Positions 61,360-64,000 of a stretch of DNA of 64,000 nt are shown one piece after another. Location: assembly GCF_014218295.1 (NCBI RefSeq), contig NZ_AP023287.1:4526001-4590000 (forward strand), given 5' to 3'. The first letter of the stretch is position 1. Each line of letters begins with the position of its first letter. The notes under the pieces were generated by a model. The model worked only from the letters and a program-made list of their open reading frames with translations. It was not told the origin of the DNA and did no database searches. The DNA comes from Mycolicibacterium litorale (GTDB lineage Bacteria; Actinomycetota; Actinomycetes; Mycobacteriales; Mycobacteriaceae). The translations under genes and the position numbers were made by a program.

Positions 61360-62091
61360 ATGAACCTGCGGATCACCGGATCGGGCGGCAGGACCACAAA
61401 GGTCGCCTCACCACCGATGTCGGCGAGCGGGCTCGACGAACACATGGCCGCATCCCAGCGCGCCCAACGCCAGGCCGACAAATGGCTCATCTCCGGCAGC
61501 CTGTTGATCGGCACCGCCGCGCTCGGGATCTTCGGTCTGCCCTTGTTCCTGCGCGGCGTCTGGCTGTTGCGCAAGGCCCAGCGCGACGGCCTGAGCGTGC
61601 GCCCGATGCTGGTCACCCTGCTGGGCTACCTGGTCATCATCGATGCCGCGATCAACACCGTCGGATGGGCACTGGACCTGGTGGCCAACCACACCATCCT
61701 CGCTCGGATCCTGTTGAACGGCTGGGGCGCGATGTTCGACGCCGGCTACTTCTGGCACTACAACGAACTGTGGCTCGGCGGCGCCGCCGGACCCGGCGAG
61801 AAGGCGATGGAGGTCGGCATGATCCTGACCGTCTTCACCATGCGGATCGCGGCCGCGATCGGGTTCCTGCAGATGAAGCGCTGGGGCCACCAGTGGATGA
61901 TCGTCACCTGCTGGATGGGTGTGCTGATCTGGTGCGTCTACGTGTTCAACATGACGATGTTCGCCGACGTACGCTTCGCCGGCGTCATCTTCCCCGTGGT
62001 CGGCTGGTGGCTCTACGACATCTTCTACATCACGCCGTTCCTGGCCATCCCCTACCTGCACTCGGTCAACCGGGAGATCTTCTCCGACTGA
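61360..62091 (+). CDS. polytopic membrane protein of the VWA/AAA+ module
   Basis: 243 residues with about six membrane helices (starting near residues 43, 80, 105, 148, 180 and 208) and a hydrophilic N-terminus of 40 residues. The centre is Trp/Tyr/His-rich: FDAGYFWHYNELWLGG and WWLYDIFYITPFLA, which could hold a metal or quinone site. I do not recognise the family; it is not a normal NorB or cytochrome oxidase subunit I. No ribosome site: the promoter places transcription start at the ATG. It is followed by the micropeptide, VWA and AAA+ genes. Confidence 0.8.
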   Translation: MNLRITGSGGRTTKVASPPMSASGLDEHMAASQRAQRQADKWLISGSLLIGTAALGIFGLPLFLRGVWLLRKAQRDGLSVRPMLVTLLGYLVIIDAAINTVGWALDLVANHTILARILLNGWGAMFDAGYFWHYNELWLGGAAGPGEKAMEVGMILTVFTMRIAAAIGFLQMKRWGHQWMIVTCWMGVLIWCVYVFNMTMFADVRFAGVIFPVVGWWLYDIFYITPFLAIPYLHSVNREIFSD

Positions 62092-62109
62092 GAGGAATGA
62101 CTTTACTCA

Positions 62110-62138
62110 TTGACTGCAATCAGTGTAAGGGTTACAAA
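62110..62138 (+). promoter_or_regulatory. second promoter with a related operator
   Basis: TTGACT (62110-62115), 17 nt, TACAAA (62133-62138). TTGACTGCAATCAG (62110-62123) matches the first palindrome at 10 of 14 positions and overlaps the -35. Transcription would start near 62145, upstream of the micropeptide. Confidence 0.55.
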
Positions 62139-62235
62139 GAGCGCACCGCCTCACCTCATACCCAACGGTGGGCGCATCCACTGCGCCGGCGGCAGAGACG
62201 GAAACGACGTGGACCGACGAACGGGGGGAGCTGAC

Positions 62236-62343
62236 ATGGCGGACTGGATCTGGGAGATTCTGCGTTACGTGGCCGCCTGGGGCGGAACGGGTTTGGTCAT
62301 CTGGTTCTGGTACTGGATGTTCTCCAACATCGGCACGTTCTGA
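62236..62343 (+). CDS. 35-residue single-span membrane peptide
   Basis: A short gene whose ATG at 62236 follows GGGGGGAG by 5 nt, a very strong ribosome site. The peptide starts MADWIWEILRYVAAW and has one Trp/Phe-rich helix running almost to its C-terminal end (WFWYWMFSNIGTF). A longer frame from 62110 has no membrane-like or conserved character. It resembles the small accessory subunits of membrane redox complexes. It sits between the polytopic membrane protein and the VWA gene. Confidence 0.75.
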   Translation: MADWIWEILRYVAAWGGTGLVIWFWYWMFSNIGTF

Positions 62344-62389
62344 AACCACGTTCTGAAACCACGTTCTGAAACCACGTTCTGAAACCACG
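62338..62389. repeat. four perfect copies of a 13-bp tandem repeat
   Basis: TTCTGAAACCACG occurs four times without a mismatch, from the last codon of the micropeptide to the base before the ATG of the VWA gene. The unit is not a multiple of three, so its TGA falls in all three frames. No ribosome site lies between the repeats and the ATG. Confidence 0.97.
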
Positions 62390-63922
62390 ATGTCCGATCT
62401 GTCCGATGCCCACGCCATGACGGTAGAGCGACGCTGCGCGCTCATCGCCGTCGCACTGAGCGGACGTCGCCGCGCGGGCGCTCAACTGGTGACCGGACAC
62501 CATCGCGGATTCGGCCTCAGCGCCGCACTCGACATGGTCCGTGTCCCCTACCCCGCAATGTGTCGCGACTGGACCCCGCGATCGCTGACGTGCGGTGTGG
62601 CGCTGCAATGCTCCCCCACCAAGGACGCTCTCACCGGTTACCGGTTGAACGAGCTGACCACGCGGGAACTCCTCGCGCTGACCCTCGTGGAGGCCGGTGC
62701 CGCGGCCCGCTGGGTCGCCTCGAACTGGCCGGGGCTGATCCGCGAGCTGCAACGGTTACTTCCCGATCTCGTCGCCGCGTCGACCGACCTGGACGGCGCG
62801 CAGATGCTCGAACATGCGGTCACGCTGGCGCGCACGGGCCGGCCGCTGATCGTCGATCCGCTGCTGGGAAACTTGCCGCGCGCCTACACCGAGCCCCGTG
62901 GCGTGGCCGACACCTTACGGCGCACCCTCGGCAGGCTTCCGTGGACGACCACTCAGAAGCGGCTTCCGCGTCCGTATTCCGTTCCGGCGGGCGGGGATGG
63001 CGGTGTGCGCAATACGAATCTGCCACCACCGAGCCGACCGCAGGACAACGATGTCGACATCACCCCGGACCACCGGCCCGGCATCCCGTATCCGGAGTGG
63101 AATGCCTGGACGAGCAGCTTCATACCCGACCACGTCGCGGTGGTGGAACGCAACCACGCCAGTCGGATCCGCCGACCCGCGCCGAGCTCTGCCGAGCTGC
63201 GCATGTGGTTCGAGGAGCACACTCACCGAGCCATGCGCAACCGGTTGGAGGACGGGTCGGATCTCGATGTCGCACAGTACGTCGACCACTTCATCGATGT
63301 GCGGACAGGTGAGGCCGTCGAGCCCCGGGTGTTCCGGGAGTTGCTGCCCAGCAGCCGCGATGTGACCACTGCACTGCTGCTGGACGGCAGCTCGTCGCTG
63401 GGCGTGCACGGCGGCACGATCTTCCGGTTGGAGCTGGCCTGCGCCGACGCGCTGTCGCGGGCGATGACGGCAGCCCGGGAACGCCACGGCATCTTCGTCT
63501 TCACCGGCAACACCCGCCATCGGGTGGAAGTGAGCTGCCTCAAGGACTTCGGGGAACGCCGGTTCGTCCCGCCAGGAAGCCTCGGGCTGACGGCCGGCGG
63601 ATACACCCGCCTCGGAGCGCCGTTGCGGCACCTGACCAGCCGTGTGCTCGCGCAGCCGTCCGAGCGGCGGTTGATCATCGTCATCGGCGACGGCCTGATC
63701 TCCGACGAAGGGTACGAGGGCCGCTACGCCTGGGCCGATGCCGCGCACGCCGTCGACGAAGCGGCCGAAGCCGGAGTGTCCATGTACTACGTCGGTGTCG
63801 GCCCCGCCCGCGTCGACCCGCTGCCGGAGGTGTTCGGCCCGAAGCGATCTCAACGCATTCGGCGCGTCGACGACCTTCCCCGGGTTCTCGCGCATGTCCA
63901 TCGGGAGCTGGTTTCCGCATGA
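62390..63922 (+). CDS. NorD/CbbO-like VWA-domain activation protein
   Basis: 510 residues. The C-terminal 190 residues are a von Willebrand A domain with a MIDAS site: DGSSS near residue 332, Thr in GGYTRLGAP near residue 404 and IIVIGDGL near residue 425. The N-terminal 300 residues lack a known domain. NorD and CbbO proteins work with a MoxR-type AAA+ partner to insert a metal into, or remodel, a client enzyme. The start is uncertain: ATG 62390 abuts the 13-bp repeats and ATG 62417 is an alternative. It overlaps the AAA+ gene by 4 bp. Confidence 0.87.
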   Translation: MSDLSDAHAMTVERRCALIAVALSGRRRAGAQLVTGHHRGFGLSAALDMVRVPYPAMCRDWTPRSLTCGVALQCSPTKDALTGYRLNELTTRELLALTLVEAGAAARWVASNWPGLIRELQRLLPDLVAASTDLDGAQMLEHAVTLARTGRPLIVDPLLGNLPRAYTEPRGVADTLRRTLGRLPWTTTQKRLPRPYSVPAGGDGGVRNTNLPPPSRPQDNDVDITPDHRPGIPYPEWNAWTSSFIPDHVAVVERNHASRIRRPAPSSAELRMWFEEHTHRAMRNRLEDGSDLDVAQYVDHFIDVRTGEAVEPRVFRELLPSSRDVTTALLLDGSSSLGVHGGTIFRLELACADALSRAMTAARERHGIFVFTGNTRHRVEVSCLKDFGERRFVPPGSLGLTAGGYTRLGAPLRHLTSRVLAQPSERRLIIVIGDGLISDEGYEGRYAWADAAHAVDEAAEAGVSMYYVGVGPARVDPLPEVFGPKRSQRIRRVDDLPRVLAHVHRELVSA

Positions 63923-64000
63923 CAGACACCTACTGCGCCAACGGCAACGAGGTCCAGCTCTTCGAGCAGGCGTTCCACCAGCGACTACCTGTCATGCTGA
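63919..64000 (+). CDS. MoxR-type AAA+ ATPase (NorQ/CbbQ-like), start only
   Basis: Begins with ATGA overlap at the VWA stop and runs off the right edge after 27 codons. The visible residues (GNEVQLFEQAFHQRLPVML) match the N-terminus of CbbQ/NirQ/NorQ proteins, in which this segment directly precedes the Walker A loop. Together with the VWA gene it forms the usual ATPase/VWA pair. Confidence 0.8.
   Translation, partial: MTDTYCANGNEVQLFEQAFHQRLPVML

Noticed and set aside
62110..62235. N-terminal extension of the 35-residue peptide
   Set aside because: It starts inside the operator/promoter, has no hydrophobic or conserved features, and a near-ideal ribosome site precedes ATG 62236.

Overview
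The window is a GC-rich actinobacterial chromosome segment, most likely from a fast-growing mycobacterium (Mycolicibacterium-like). This rests on a SigK/RskA sigma/anti-sigma pair very close to the mycobacterial one, an F420-type luciferase-like oxidoreductase, a KstR-type operator, several small exported proteins, leaderless gene starts, frequent GTG starts and an abundance of FadE-type acyl-CoA dehydrogenases. I see no integrase, transposase, phage gene or CRISPR array.

Left third (1-28 kb). A minus-strand operon of cupin, FAD aromatic monooxygenase, RidA-like protein, aromatic-acid MFS transporter, alcohol dehydrogenase and alpha/beta hydrolase (cut by the left edge) is divergent from a GAF/Fis-type activator. 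An Lrp-type regulator faces a 1157-residue fused indolepyruvate ferredoxin oxidoreductase. A KstR-like box precedes an SDR and a DapB-like reductase. Three tandem small secreted paralogues, mntH and a two-domain cyclotransferase/poly-gamma-glutamate hydrolase follow. An amidohydrolase/permease operon diverges from a DUF1365-sigK-rskA operon across only 49 bp that holds a SigK-like promoter. Then come a GCS2-type ligase, an F420 oxidoreductase, tRNA-Arg(CCU), a GAF-ANTAR regulator, a CIRCE-controlled Hsp20 and several small enzymes.

Middle (28-39 kb). A GntR-controlled lutABC L-lactate oxidation operon lies tail-to-tail with a complete L-rhamnose operon (mutarotase, transporter, isomerase, fused aldolase/dehydrogenase, kinase, LacI regulator). 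The fused enzyme is expected to yield L-lactate, the LutABC substrate, so the two operons form one rhamnose-to-pyruvate route. A strong promoter and a perfect LacI-type operator precede the mutarotase gene.

Right half (39-61 kb). This is a large catabolic cluster. A minus-strand run of 13 tightly packed genes encodes an SDR, a Rieske oxygenase, a Baeyer-Villiger monooxygenase, another SDR, a CaiB-type CoA transferase, two large/small acyl-CoA dehydrogenase pairs, a Gfo/Idh oxidoreductase, a ThDP enzyme, an aldehyde dehydrogenase and a 3'-frameshifted amidohydrolase. It diverges, around a near-perfect 23-bp palindrome, from a plus-strand operon of SMP-30-like propeller, GntR regulator, two acyl-CoA ligases and an SDR. 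A recurring inverted-repeat element sits in front of several of the minus-strand genes. The substrate is unknown; the enzyme set suits a cyclic ketone or terpenoid/steroid-like acid.

Right edge (61.3-64 kb). A polytopic membrane protein, a 35-residue membrane peptide, a NorD/CbbO-like VWA protein and the start of a NorQ/CbbQ-like AAA+ ATPase form a module with related palindromic operators, one apparently leaderless promoter, and four perfect copies of a 13-bp repeat between the micropeptide stop and the VWA start. This is the best candidate for an undescribed system in the window.
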